Shown here piece after piece: positions 35,073-44,107 of a stretch of 64,000 nt of DNA (the first letter of the stretch is position 1; each line of letters begins with the position of its first letter). The DNA comes from Conyzicola nivalis_A. Lineage in GTDB: Bacteria > Actinomycetota > Actinomycetes > Actinomycetales > Microbacteriaceae. The notes under the pieces are model-generated. The model ran no database searches. It saw only the letters and a program-made list of their open reading frames with translations, and was not told where the DNA came from. A program made the translations under genes and the position numbers. The stretch spans positions 496,001 to 560,000 of the forward strand of contig NZ_JBEPSJ010000001.1 in assembly GCF_040548875.1 (NCBI RefSeq), in the 5' to 3' direction.

Positions 35073-35914
35073 ATCCGGGCGACGTGGACCTTCCACGGAC
35101 GTTCTCGGTCGCCGTCCCGTTCCTGCCGGTGGCCGCTTCGAGGTCGATGAACGGCATTCTTCGTGACGAGAGTCTGGCCGACGTCCGCCACGACCAGCTC
35201 CGGGACGCCGATTTCCACAAGATGCTGCGTTGGTATCCATCAGCGTGGCGTGAAAGGAATTCGGCGGCCGTGGTCAGCATCTTGCTCGACCAAGCCGAGG
35301 CCCTCGGGCGTGATCGTCCAGGCGCCGGGGACCGGCTGGCGCTTGCGCTTGGCGGGATCTGGGAACGATTCGTTGCACCAGTCCGGTTGCCTCGCGGCGC
35401 CGTCGTCGCTCTCGCGCTGAATGCGGCTTTCTCGGTCTTCTATTTCGTATTCATCGCGTGGGGACCTGGCATCGAGTTCGCGGGCACAGTCGGGCCGTTC
35501 ACGAATCCGTCAGTAGTCGCCGGAACCCTATTCGTGTTCGCTCTGGGATTCGCCGTTGCAGGGCGAGGCCGCACCGCCAGGTTGCTTTCCGGTCTCGGCA
35601 TAGCGGTAGTAGTCGCCGTCGGCATACTCTCGCAGACCTTCACGTGGCTCGGACCGAGTTGGTCGACTGTAGCTATATTCGCCGGATTCGCCTTCTTTGC
35701 AGTCTTCCCTCCGCAGAGCCCCCGACGCACCTTCTGGACCATCGCCGCGCTGTCCAGCTTGGTTGCCGTGCTTACGGTCGTGCCTATCGCATGGGCGGGC
35801 CTAATCGCATATCGCCCAGCGATTCTCGCAGCAGAGATCGTCCTTTCAGCGGGGATCGTCGCGTTCGGGGTTCGAATCATCACGCGGCTGCGGACTATCG
35901 GGGAAGCTGTATGA
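35069..35914 (+). CDS. PadR-associated multi-pass membrane protein
   Basis: A 281-residue protein with a cytoplasmic N-terminal part of ~105 residues that includes a HAAS-like helical region (HKMLRWYPSAWRERNSAAVVSILLDQAEAL) and then about six transmembrane helices. Proteins with this layout are almost always co-encoded with PadR regulators. No transporter signature is visible. Start ATG 35069 overlaps the PadR stop. The ~45 residues before the HAAS-like part are unusual for the group; an internal Met at the MNGILRD segment is an alternative start. Confidence 0.65.
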   Translation: MNPGDVDLPRTFSVAVPFLPVAASRSMNGILRDESLADVRHDQLRDADFHKMLRWYPSAWRERNSAAVVSILLDQAEALGRDRPGAGDRLALALGGIWERFVAPVRLPRGAVVALALNAAFSVFYFVFIAWGPGIEFAGTVGPFTNPSVVAGTLFVFALGFAVAGRGRTARLLSGLGIAVVVAVGILSQTFTWLGPSWSTVAIFAGFAFFAVFPPQSPRRTFWTIAALSSLVAVLTVVPIAWAGLIAYRPAILAAEIVLSAGIVAFGVRIITRLRTIGEAV

Positions 35915-36180
35915 AAGGAGCGAAGTTGAGGCAGCGGCAAAACAGCCGCAACAGGGGAGCAGACGTTTATGGCCGCACCGGGCAATGATCCCTTTTTGTC
36001 TCCTATGGGTTTCGAGGAAGTGCGTTACCAGACACAACTCTCATGGGCTCGAGACGGTCCATTCAGGATTCGCTGCCTCGGAGATGCGTAAACGACGACG
36101 TAAAGAAGGCGGCTCTCCACCATCACCAAGTCATCATTTAGTCACCACATTGAATCGTGAGCGACCGGATTTGACCGCGT

Positions 36181-36323
<143 letters not shown>

Positions 36324-36407
36324 GTAGACGCAGGCCGCTCGCCATTCGGCATGTCCGATGCGAACGGCACGGACGGGCATGCCGACCCGCTCACGGAATT
36401 GTGCTCC

Positions 36408-37577
36408 CTATCGGGCGGGAACCAGGGCTGCCGCCGCGGTCCGGTACGGGAGCATGAGGGCCGCCGAGGCGAGCCAGATGAGCCCGACGATGCTGAGTAG
36501 GACGCCACCGTCGATACCGACGAAGGGCGCTATGAGTGCCGCACCGAGCGCTCCCGCGGCGGCTCGGAGTCCGGATCCGACTGTGAAGACCTGGGCTCGG
36601 ACGGGGGCGACGCTGTTGATCGTGCGCAGTTCGAACATCGCTGCGACGCTCGGCGCCGAGAACACGCCGGACAGCCCGACGAAGACGATCGTCCACGCGA
36701 GGGAGGCGTTGAGGGCGCCGATGACGGTGAGTATTCCGGTGAGGGCGAAGCCCCAGGCCATGACGAGCGCTGGGGGCAGCTTCTCGATCGGCCGGATCGC
36801 GACGGCGACGGCGCTCACGAGAGTGCCCACGGAGAACGCCGTGACGATCCATCCGCCGGTCTCCGCCTGATGCCAGTGCTGCAGCGAGAACACGACTGCC
36901 GCGATCGGGAAGGCACCGGCTCCGATCTGGGTGAGGGTGCTGGACGCAGTCACGAGCAGGAGCGGTCGGTGCCGCACGAGATAGACGGCGCCCTGTGTCA
37001 TCCGCCTCCACAATCCGTCCGACCTCCCGTGGGAGTGCCGCTGTGGTCGAAGCGCCAGCATCACGAGGGCCCCGGCGAGAGCGGCGGCGGCGAGCGACAG
37101 CGCCGCCCAGCGCGGTGAGGCGATCGCGATGACAACGGAGCACAGTGCCGGGCCTCCGACACCGGCGATGCTGTATGCGAGAGTGTCGGTGGCGTACGCC
37201 GTGCGCTCCGGGGCGATCAGGCCCGTGACGAAGCTCGACAGCCCGCCCATGAGGACGGGCGTCGCGCAGCCCGCCGCGACCAGCGCGAGCACAACGGCGC
37301 CGAAGGGGACCGACCCGAGCAGGGCGGCCGTCGCGTACCCGCCGGCCGACACCACGCCGGCTCCGAAGAGGTAGAGGCGGGGATGTCTGGCCGAGTCCAG
37401 CACGGCGCCGACGAGCGGTGAGAACACCACCGTCGGAGCCAGGGCCGCCGCGACGAGGACTGCTCCGGCCGACAGGTCGTCCAGCTCGCGCAACGCGAGG
37501 ATCGGGAATACGACGACTCCGCCCGCCGCGGCGATGCGCGACAGCACAGCTGCGACGAGGAATGTGAGGACCTGCAC
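36408..37577 (-). CDS. MFS transporter
   Basis: A 389-residue major facilitator with about 11-12 hydrophobic helices, beginning VQVLTFLVAAVLSRIAAAGG and containing a loop 2-3 motif A-like segment (GAVLDSARHPRLYLFGAG). Resembles the bacterial drug/macrolide-exporter side of the family; substrate not assignable. GTG 37577 is chosen because GGGAGG lies eight bases upstream and the first helix starts immediately; the long open extension upstream is Arg/Pro-rich shadow. Divergent from the PstS-like gene across 260 bp. Confidence 0.85.
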   Translation of the reverse strand: MQVLTFLVAAVLSRIAAAGGVVVFPILALRELDDLSAGAVLVAAALAPTVVFSPLVGAVLDSARHPRLYLFGAGVVSAGGYATAALLGSVPFGAVVLALVAAGCATPVLMGGLSSFVTGLIAPERTAYATDTLAYSIAGVGGPALCSVVIAIASPRWAALSLAAAALAGALVMLALRPQRHSHGRSDGLWRRMTQGAVYLVRHRPLLLVTASSTLTQIGAGAFPIAAVVFSLQHWHQAETGGWIVTAFSVGTLVSAVAVAIRPIEKLPPALVMAWGFALTGILTVIGALNASLAWTIVFVGLSGVFSAPSVAAMFELRTINSVAPVRAQVFTVGSGLRAAAGALGAALIAPFVGIDGGVLLSIVGLIWLASAALMLPYRTAAAALVPAR

Positions 37578-37837
37578 CCAGCCATCCTCCCGTTTGGCTC
37601 CGACATCGAGTTCTCGCCTATCATCCCAGCCGCGGCGCCAGCGACGTGGGAGGAGGCGGTCGAGGCCGACGCGCCGCACGTCAGCCAGGCCGGGGTACAG
37701 GACTGTCCTCCACCGCTTGTCCTCCTCGACAACGCTGCCGCGATGCGCAAGGCTCAGAGCAGTCGGCGGCATGTCAGGCCCGCCGTGAGACGCCGGCGGC
37801 ACCCCGACGGCCGGCGTCCGTAAATCGGGGGTGCCCA

Positions 37838-38995
37838 GTGTCCAGCCCAATCTCAGTTTCCCAGACCGGCCTCGACGCGGGCCGGCGACCACGACGCGCC
37901 CGCCTCGCCAGGGTGGTCCTCGCCGCGGCGACGGTGGCGGCCCTCGCGCTCGCGGCGCCGCCGCCAGCGAGCGCCGATCCGTGGACGCCGGGCGCGCGCC
38001 AATACGCGGGCGTCGGCGCCGCATCCACGTCCCTCCTCTGGGACGTCCTGAGCAACGGCCGTGCGAACATCGCCGACGGTACGCCCCAGGCTCCGGATGT
38101 CGCATCGTTCGACCCCACCGGCAGCGCCACGATCGTCACGAAGCCGGGCGCCGCACCGATTCCGCGCCCTGCTACCGAGGCCGCGGGCTTCGCGGCGCTC
38201 CGCGACTACCCCGAACAGGTCGACTTCGTGCGTTCCGCGAACCGTCCGGTGAACATCGCCGGCATCGCCGACGACGCCGTTACGTACCTGCCGATCGGGC
38301 GGGATGCGGTGAGCGTGGCCGGGTTCCGCCTGGCGCGCGGGCTAGACAACCTCACACGGGAGGAGCTCACCGCGATCTACACCTGCACCTCGGCGGGCAA
38401 CGTGCGCACCTCGGTCTTCGGCGCGAACGCTGTGGTGGTCTACGACGACGGAGCGTACATCCTCCAGCAGCTGCGCCCGCAGCTGCCCGCGGCGGGCACA
38501 GACGTGCGCGCCTTCTTCCTCCGTGCCATCGGTGTGACGGAACCCGGCGCGTGCGTCCGCGGGGACTCGACGACGCCCGAGAACGACGCGCGCGTGCTGA
38601 GCGTGCAGGGGCAGATCATCCCGTTCCTCGCATCGCAGTGGATCGCGCAGAAGAACAACATGGTGAACCGCACGATGACCGTCGACGTCCACACGCTGTT
38701 GAAGATCAACGGCGAACGCCCCATCGACGACCGGTACAACCCCGACCAGCCTCCCCTCATGCCCGGACCGCTGTTCGGGCGCGGGGCATACCCACCCGGC
38801 ACGCAGCGCGGCGTCTTCACACGCGACGTCTACGCCATCATCCGCACCGCCGAGCTCGAGTCACCACTCACCGCGGCCCTCACCGCGCCACTCGCGACCG
38901 GCACCGGCCAGCTCGCGCTCAACCGGTCCGGGTACAAACGGGTCGACTACCTCGGTGACCCGCGTCAGTTCTTGGGGGCGGCGTACCCAGAGTGA
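37838..38995 (+). CDS. Secreted PstS-like substrate-binding protein
   Basis: A 385-residue exported protein. An Arg-rich n-region (RRPRRARLARV), an Ala-rich core and an ASA-D cleavage site end near residue 48. The mature part resembles the type 2 periplasmic-binding fold of phosphate-binding proteins: LARGLDNLTREELTAIYTC is the typical PstS lobe signature, and FVRSANRPVN precedes it. No lipobox, and no pstC/A/B genes nearby, so it may be a free secreted or surface-associated scavenger. GTG 37838 has GGGGG six bases upstream. Confidence 0.75.
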   Translation: MSSPISVSQTGLDAGRRPRRARLARVVLAAATVAALALAAPPPASADPWTPGARQYAGVGAASTSLLWDVLSNGRANIADGTPQAPDVASFDPTGSATIVTKPGAAPIPRPATEAAGFAALRDYPEQVDFVRSANRPVNIAGIADDAVTYLPIGRDAVSVAGFRLARGLDNLTREELTAIYTCTSAGNVRTSVFGANAVVVYDDGAYILQQLRPQLPAAGTDVRAFFLRAIGVTEPGACVRGDSTTPENDARVLSVQGQIIPFLASQWIAQKNNMVNRTMTVDVHTLLKINGERPIDDRYNPDQPPLMPGPLFGRGAYPPGTQRGVFTRDVYAIIRTAELESPLTAALTAPLATGTGQLALNRSGYKRVDYLGDPRQFLGAAYPE

Positions 38996-39006
38996 CAGTC
39001 GCGGGT

Positions 39007-39026
39007 GGTTGGCTTGAAAGTCAACC
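39007..39026. terminator. Hairpin between convergent genes
   Basis: GGTTGGCT (39007-39014), loop TGAA, AGTCAACC (39019-39026) gives an eight-pair stem with one G-T pair and a stable tetraloop. It sits at the junction of the PstS-like gene and the convergent oxidoreductase and could terminate both. Confidence 0.5.
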
Positions 39027-39641
39027 GCGCGCCGTCGCGACCGCCGCGGCCACCGCCGACTCGTTGTACTCGTTCATAAACAATGGGCCGGGTGCTTCGC
39101 TCAGAACGGCGGTAGACAGATCACCGGTGTCGAAAGGCACGAGCCCCGCGTCGGCGATCAATCCTGCGACGGTGTCCTTGGCCCGGTTGTCGTCGCCGGC
39201 GATGAAGACCACGACGGGAGTCTCCCGCATGGCCGAGGCGGCCTGCTCTACTGACACGTTGTGAAGCGCTTTGACCACCAGTGCATCACGGAACAGTTCT
39301 GCAACCTTCTCCGAAGCGGTGCTCGTTCCGAGATCGACCAGCCCGGTGCGCTCCGGATTGAAAGGATTGGTGGTGTCGACCACCACCTTTCCGGATACCG
39401 GACCGAGGAGCGCGGCCGCGTGCTCGATCTGCTCGAATGGCGGCGCGAAAATAACCACGTCCGAGAACGCCGCCACATCCTCCACCTCGAGCACGTACGC
39501 CCTCGCACCCAGCAGGCCGACGAAGGACTCGAGGCGGCCGACATCTCTCACGTAGCTGAACGCGACCTCGTGGCCTCGCTTCACCCACTCCTCGCCATAC
39601 AGCCTGCCCACGTTGCCCGCGCCCACGATTCCGATTCTCAT
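39021..39641 (-). CDS. NADPH-dependent F420 reductase-like oxidoreductase (divergent from HxlR)
   Basis: A 206-residue Rossmann protein of the NADPH:F420 reductase/ProC-like type. The dinucleotide motif MRIGIVGAGNVG opens the protein, followed by the DTTNPFNP segment and VKALHNVS typical of the group. ATG 39641 is chosen over the in-frame ATG eight codons upstream because the motif starts at residue 1 and GGGGAG precedes it. It is divergent from an HxlR regulator and the gap carries two operators, so it is most likely the HxlR target. A second, different member is at 52047. Confidence 0.85.
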   Translation of the reverse strand: MRIGIVGAGNVGRLYGEEWVKRGHEVAFSYVRDVGRLESFVGLLGARAYVLEVEDVAAFSDVVIFAPPFEQIEHAAALLGPVSGKVVVDTTNPFNPERTGLVDLGTSTASEKVAELFRDALVVKALHNVSVEQAASAMRETPVVVFIAGDDNRAKDTVAGLIADAGLVPFDTGDLSTAVLSEAPGPLFMNEYNESAVAAAVATARG

Positions 39642-39662
39642 TCCGCTCCCCGCCCTGTCATT

Positions 39663-39681
39663 CACTTCGACTATCGAAGTG
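39663..39681. promoter_or_regulatory. HxlR operator 1
   Basis: CACTTCGA-CTA-TCGAAGTG is a perfect 8-bp inverted repeat with a 3-bp spacer in the divergent promoter region, 22 bp upstream of the oxidoreductase ATG. Confidence 0.7.
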
Positions 39682-39693
39682 GGTCGAAAGTAT

Positions 39694-39712
39694 CACTTCG
39701 ATTATCGAAGCG
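39694..39712. promoter_or_regulatory. HxlR operator 2
   Basis: CACTTCGA-TTA-TCGAAGCG repeats the first site with one arm mismatch. The centres of the two sites are 31 bp apart, three helical turns, so both face the same side of the DNA. Confidence 0.7.
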
Positions 39713-39732
39713 CAAGCGGTATTGTGGACCCC

Positions 39733-40128
39733 ATGTCGAGCACACCACTCCCGGGAAGACCAGCCAAGGGTTCGCGCACGGGCAGGCCGCTGTTCGCGCT
39801 ACTCGACCTCATGACGCGGCGATGGAGCATGAGAATCGTCTGGGAGCTGCAGGGCCGCGATCTCACGTTCCTGGAGCTCCAACGAGAGTGCGACGGGATG
39901 TCTTCGTCGACGTTGACTCTCCGACTTCGTGAACTCACCGAGGCGAGGGTGGTCGCTCGCCACCAGGACGGTTCCTACGCGTTGTCCCCGCTGGGTTCAT
40001 CCCTCCCCGCTGCGTTCGGGCCGCTCGTCTCCTGGGCGGAGGAGTGGGCTGCGGCTACCGCATCCGATCAACCGGCAGCCGAGGTCGGGGACCCCGCGAA
40101 CACCGACATCTCTCCCGCCGCAACATAG
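39733..40128 (+). CDS. HxlR-family transcriptional regulator
   Basis: A 131-residue HxlR winged-helix regulator: LLDLMTRRWSMRIVWELQGRDLTFLELQRE, split over the first helices, then the recognition helix SSSTLTLRLRELTEARVV and wing YALSPLGSSL. Members sense aldehydes, quinones or oxidants, often through a Cys; only one Cys (RECDGM, near residue 57) is present, so a one-Cys redox switch is possible. ATG 39733 lies 20 bp beyond operator 2; the upstream extension runs through both operators and is rejected. Confidence 0.88.
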   Translation: MSSTPLPGRPAKGSRTGRPLFALLDLMTRRWSMRIVWELQGRDLTFLELQRECDGMSSSTLTLRLRELTEARVVARHQDGSYALSPLGSSLPAAFGPLVSWAEEWAAATASDQPAAEVGDPANTDISPAAT

Positions 40129-40135
40129 AGATACA

Positions 40136-40975
40136 TCACGCACTGTCCGTGAGAAACGGCTCATGGCGGTAGCCCGAGGCAGCCACGATGGCCACAGTCG
40201 ATTCGGGGACTTCCTGGAAGACGCCGGGCAAGTCGTTGAGGGGTTCGGAGACGACGAGTCGGTCGCCCGGCGCGAACAGTTTGAGCCGCTCGGCGTCTGG
40301 GTACATCTCGCGCAGCGTCTCCACGTCGACGGAGTGGAACAATGAACGGGTGCGCCCCTGCGAGGAGTAGCGGAACGCCCAGATAGTCACACCGTCGGTG
40401 ATCGCGACCGTGCCCTGCATGGGGAACGCGATACCGTGATCGTGTCCCACCATCTCGACCATGCGGATTGCCGCTCCCATCGCCGCCACCGGGTCGTCCA
40501 TGAGCCCCAGCGTCAACGCGAGGTAGAACAGCACCTCGGAGTCGGTCGTGCCCAGGATGTGCGGGTAGAGAGAAGGATCGACGGCGAACGTCAGATCCCG
40601 CTTCACCCGTGAGAAGTCGGCCAGCGCGCCGTTGTGCATGAACATCCAGTTCTTGTACCTGAACGGGTGGCAGTTGGTCTGCTGGATCGGAGGTGCGATG
40701 GCCGCGCGAACGTGGCTGAAGAACAACGGGCTCCGAACGCTCCGCGTCAGCTCTCGCAGGTTCTGGTCGTTCCAGGCCGGTTCGATGCTGTGGAAATACG
40801 CCGGCTCGGCCCCGGGCTGGCCCTCCGGATACCAGCCGAACCCGAACCCGTCACCATTGACGGTCTCCTTGCCGAGCGGTGAGTTCAGCGCTTGAGCGAC
40901 CAGCGAATGTTGTGCGTCCAGAATGACGGTGGAGGGTTGAAGCGCCCCACCCGAGTAGGCCAGCCATCGACACAT
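40136..40975 (-). CDS. Class II glutamine amidotransferase
   Basis: A 279-residue Ntn-type amidotransferase domain protein. Cys2 directly follows the initiator Met (MCRWLAYSG), as required for the N-terminal nucleophile, and NGDGFGFGWYPEG, HVRAAIAPP, HNGALADF and GTTDSEVLFYL give the glutaminase site. Stand-alone members are YafJ- or EgtC-like gamma-glutamyl hydrolases. No ergothioneine genes (egtB/D) are visible nearby, so EgtC is not claimed. It may act with the neighbouring YbdK-type ligase on gamma-glutamyl compounds. Confidence 0.9.
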   Translation of the reverse strand: MCRWLAYSGGALQPSTVILDAQHSLVAQALNSPLGKETVNGDGFGFGWYPEGQPGAEPAYFHSIEPAWNDQNLRELTRSVRSPLFFSHVRAAIAPPIQQTNCHPFRYKNWMFMHNGALADFSRVKRDLTFAVDPSLYPHILGTTDSEVLFYLALTLGLMDDPVAAMGAAIRMVEMVGHDHGIAFPMQGTVAITDGVTIWAFRYSSQGRTRSLFHSVDVETLREMYPDAERLKLFAPGDRLVVSEPLNDLPGVFQEVPESTVAIVAASGYRHEPFLTDSA

Positions 40976-41076
40976 ATTCGCCTTCCCTTCGTCGTGATGG
41001 GCGGATGCGCCAACAGTAGATTCGGGCGCGAGCCCGGGGCGTCATCCAGAGGGGATGATCCCGCGTCTTCACCGTG

Positions 41077-42210
41077 TCACTGACTGTCGCTCGCGAGCTC
41101 CTGGAGTGTTCGCGGTGTGCTGCCGCCGGCGAGAAGCCTGCCGAGGTGCGGCAGCCCTCCGCTCTGGAACGCGGCGCGCTGCCGCTCCGCACCGGTCCCG
41201 TCGGCGCGCAGTCTGGCGACGGCATCCGTCGTCGCCTCGAGGTCGCCCGCCTCCTCGAGCTCCCCGCGGAGCATCCGAAGCAGACCGTTCAGGCATTCTC
41301 CCGCGGGGGCGAGCGCCCCCGTCAACGGATTGAACACGTCGCGCCGCATGCCGAAGTGTGCCGCATGCAGGATCGCCGCCGAGAGGAGCTCGGTCGGCAT
41401 TCCCGCCGAATCATCCGCCGCGGCGCTCTCGGCCGACGGGACATCCAGCGCGTGCGTCACGAATGCGCGACACAGTGCGGCGACGAGGAGTGTGGTCTCC
41501 GTGTGAAGCTGCGCGTCCGCCATCCTGAACTCGATGGTGGGCAGGTGCTCCGACAGGCGGACGTCCCACATGATCACCGCACGATCGAGGGTGCCGCCCA
41601 TGCCGAGCAACCGCGACACGCGCCGTTCGTAGTCCGCGGCGTCGATGAACGCGGGCGGCGATCCGGAGGTGGTCCAGCGGCGCAGCAGCACCGTCCGCCA
41701 GCTGTCATACCCCGTGTCATGGCCCCTCCAGAGCGGCGAGTTCGACGCGAGGGCCGTGAGGAGCGGAAGCCACGGACGCACCGCGTTCAGTGCGATGACG
41801 CCGTGGTCGCGGCTCGGAACGGCCACGTGCACGTGGAGGCCGCTCAGTTGATGATCGGCGATGACGCCGTCCATCTCGCGCACGATCCGGTGGTACCGCT
41901 CGAGGTCGGTGATGGCGGGAAACGGCGTGGTGTCGGGCGGAGTGCCGATGCTCGCCGCAATGGCACCGAGTCCGGCGCCCTCGCGCGCGATCAACCGGCG
42001 AAAGCCGTCGAGCGCGGCGCCCGCGTCGTCCAGGGTCTCGAACACGGTCGAGGCGTGCTCGATCTGCGACGCCAGGAACTCCCGATGGGTGACCGCACGC
42101 CACTGGGGATCCGCAGCGAGCCGGTCGAAGACTCGAGCTCCGACGTCGGCCGGGCGCAGCGTCTCCGGGTCGAGGAACTGGAACTCCTCCTCAATGCCGA
42201 ACGTCCTCAC
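41077..42210 (-). CDS. ybdK: Glutamate-cysteine ligase family 2 (YbdK-type carboxylate-amine ligase)
   Basis: A 377-residue GCS2-family ATP-grasp-like ligase. The protein opens with MRTFGIEEEFQFLDP, where the GIEEEF motif provides metal ligands, followed by EFLASQIEHAS, LSGLHVHVAVPS and TIEFRMADAQ, all hallmarks of YbdK. Such enzymes join glutamate to an amine with weak cysteine ligase activity. GC is very high. It starts about 100 bp from the amidotransferase on the same strand, which suggests linked gamma-glutamyl metabolism; that is inference. Confidence 0.9.
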   Translation of the reverse strand: MRTFGIEEEFQFLDPETLRPADVGARVFDRLAADPQWRAVTHREFLASQIEHASTVFETLDDAGAALDGFRRLIAREGAGLGAIAASIGTPPDTTPFPAITDLERYHRIVREMDGVIADHQLSGLHVHVAVPSRDHGVIALNAVRPWLPLLTALASNSPLWRGHDTGYDSWRTVLLRRWTTSGSPPAFIDAADYERRVSRLLGMGGTLDRAVIMWDVRLSEHLPTIEFRMADAQLHTETTLLVAALCRAFVTHALDVPSAESAAADDSAGMPTELLSAAILHAAHFGMRRDVFNPLTGALAPAGECLNGLLRMLRGELEEAGDLEATTDAVARLRADGTGAERQRAAFQSGGLPHLGRLLAGGSTPRTLQELASDSQ

Positions 42211-42349
42211 GCTGACCTCGACTTCGCGTCAATTGGCTTCACAGTTGATCGGGTGCATTGGACTGTGCGCCGCGCCCCAGCGAGACGTCTTCACCCGGAC
42301 CGAATGACCCGGTCGTCAGCGCCGTCGGGTCGTGCGCGCGCGGTCGTGC

Positions 42350-42622
42350 TCAGCGCCTGGAGCGCAAGCGCCGGTGCAGGGCGAACAGGCGTGGCACAAC
42401 GAGGTACACGGCGAGCGGCACGACGATCAGAGTCAGCACGAGCGCACGCAGAACGGGGTGCCAATCGACGGTGATCGGCGCCATCACGGTCATGCCGACG
42501 GCGACGAGGGGGAAGATGGCCAGCCAGGTGAGAGCCGCACGCACGTGCACGTTCGGCGGAGCCGGGGTGCCGGGACGTTCGGCGGGCGCTGCCGCGGTTG
42601 CGTTAGGGCGTGCGCGTGTCAT
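42350..42622 (-). CDS. Small two-helix membrane protein, copy 1
   Basis: A 90-residue protein with a Pro/Ala-rich N-terminus and two transmembrane helices (ALTWLAIFPLVAVGMTV and LRALVLTLIVVPLAVYLVV) ending in a basic tail (RLFALHRRLRSRR). Closely similar in layout and sequence to the protein at 47825-48070 (shared IFP/VFP, VLRALVLT/VVRTLILAT, VVPLAVY/AVPIVIY). The ATG has GAGGAAGAG upstream. Function unknown; similar segments are found as C-terminal anchors of monooxygenase-like proteins. Confidence 0.7.
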   Translation of the reverse strand: MTRARPNATAAAPAERPGTPAPPNVHVRAALTWLAIFPLVAVGMTVMAPITVDWHPVLRALVLTLIVVPLAVYLVVPRLFALHRRLRSRR

Positions 42623-42708
42623 CTCTTCCTCCGGCTGGGCGTTCGCACTGAATCTAACACCGGTAGACCGTCTGGTTTTCCTGCCGCGCGTCGGCGTACT
42701 CTGGGCCC

Positions 42709-44088
42709 GTGCCGTTGACTCCCGACGATTACCGAAAGCCCCTCGCGCACGCCACAGCGCACGCCGCCGACTGGCTCGACTCCCTTCCCTCCCGCCCGAT
42801 CGGTCCGCGAGAGAATATCGAGCAGCTCGAGGCCGCGTTCGCCATGGAGCTGCCGGAGGGACCGACGGATGCCACGGACGTCGTCGACGAACTCGCACGG
42901 CTCGCGCAACCGGGCCTCATGGCGATCGGCTCTGGCCGGTTCTTCGGCTGGGTGATGGGCGGCACGTTGCCTGCGGCACTGGCATCGGACTGGATGGTCA
43001 GCGCCTGGGACCAGAACAACGGCCTGCGTTACGCGACTCCCGCCGCCGCAGCGATCGAGGAGCGTGCCGGTGCGTGGATTCTCGACCTCCTCGGTCTTCC
43101 CCCCTCGAGCTCGATCGGATTCACCACCGGCGGCACGATGGCGAATTTCGTCGGGCTTGCCTCCGGGCGAGGCGCCGTCCTCGAAGCCGCGGGATGGAAT
43201 GTCAACCGCGACGGTCTGACGGGTGCGCCGAAGGTGACCGTGCTGGCGGGCCGCGAGGTGCACAGCTCGGTGGAGCTCGTCCTGCGCTATCTGGGCCTGG
43301 GGGAGCCGACCCTGGTCGCCTCCGACGACCAGGGGCGAATACGGCTCGATGCCCTCGCCGACGCTCTCGACGCGGTGTCGGGTCCGCTGATCGTCTCGCT
43401 CCAGGCCGGCAATCTCCACTCCGGCGCCTTCGACCCTCTCGCCGAGGCGATTCGCATGGCCCATGCCCACGGAGCGTGGGTGCACGTCGACGGTGCATTC
43501 GGACTGTGGGCGGCGGCGAGCCCGCGTTGGAACGACGCCCTCGACGGTCTCCACGCTGCCGACTCCTGGGCCACCGATGCCCACAAGACGCTCAACGTGC
43601 CCTACGACTGCGGCGTCGCGATCGTCGCGCGGGCCGGCGCGGCGACGTCGGCGTTCACGTCGCACACCAGTTACTTCATCCGGGACGACGCGGGCGTCGC
43701 CGACCCGATGGACCGCGTGCCGGAGCTCTCGAGACGGTCGCGAGGTATTCCCGTGTGGGCGGCGCTCCGCTCACTGGGGCGCAGCGGCGCCGTGGCGCTC
43801 GTCGAGGGACTGGCGGCGAATGCGCGAGCCCTCGCAGAGGGTCTGGCGTCGATCCCCGGCGTCGAGGTGCTCAACGACGTCGTGTTCACGCAGATCACGG
43901 TGGCGTTCGGCTCCGACGAGCGCACGAGGGCCGTCACCCGGGCTTTGATCGACGACGGCGTCGTGTGGATGTCGGGATCGAGATGGGCGGGACGGGAGGT
44001 ACTGCGCATCTCCGTCAGCAACTGGTCGACGGATGCGGCGGACGTGGCGAGGTCGGTCGACGCCGTCGCTCGCGCGGTCGCCCGTTGA
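42709..44088 (+). CDS. PLP-dependent decarboxylase (group II, aspartate aminotransferase fold)
   Basis: A 459-residue pyridoxal-phosphate decarboxylase of the aromatic-amino-acid/glutamate decarboxylase group. The cofactor lysine is Lys293 in TDAHKTLNVPYD; the stacking region is FTTGGTMANFVGLASGR and the Asp-Ala pair WVHVDGAFGLW. Substrate could be an aromatic amino acid, glutamate or another amino acid and is not resolved by the motifs. GTG 42709 starts just 86 bp from the divergent small membrane protein. Confidence 0.9.
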   Translation: MPLTPDDYRKPLAHATAHAADWLDSLPSRPIGPRENIEQLEAAFAMELPEGPTDATDVVDELARLAQPGLMAIGSGRFFGWVMGGTLPAALASDWMVSAWDQNNGLRYATPAAAAIEERAGAWILDLLGLPPSSSIGFTTGGTMANFVGLASGRGAVLEAAGWNVNRDGLTGAPKVTVLAGREVHSSVELVLRYLGLGEPTLVASDDQGRIRLDALADALDAVSGPLIVSLQAGNLHSGAFDPLAEAIRMAHAHGAWVHVDGAFGLWAAASPRWNDALDGLHAADSWATDAHKTLNVPYDCGVAIVARAGAATSAFTSHTSYFIRDDAGVADPMDRVPELSRRSRGIPVWAALRSLGRSGAVALVEGLAANARALAEGLASIPGVEVLNDVVFTQITVAFGSDERTRAVTRALIDDGVVWMSGSRWAGREVLRISVSNWSTDAADVARSVDAVARAVAR

Positions 44089-44107
44089 TCGGAGGATGAT
44101 CTCCGGG

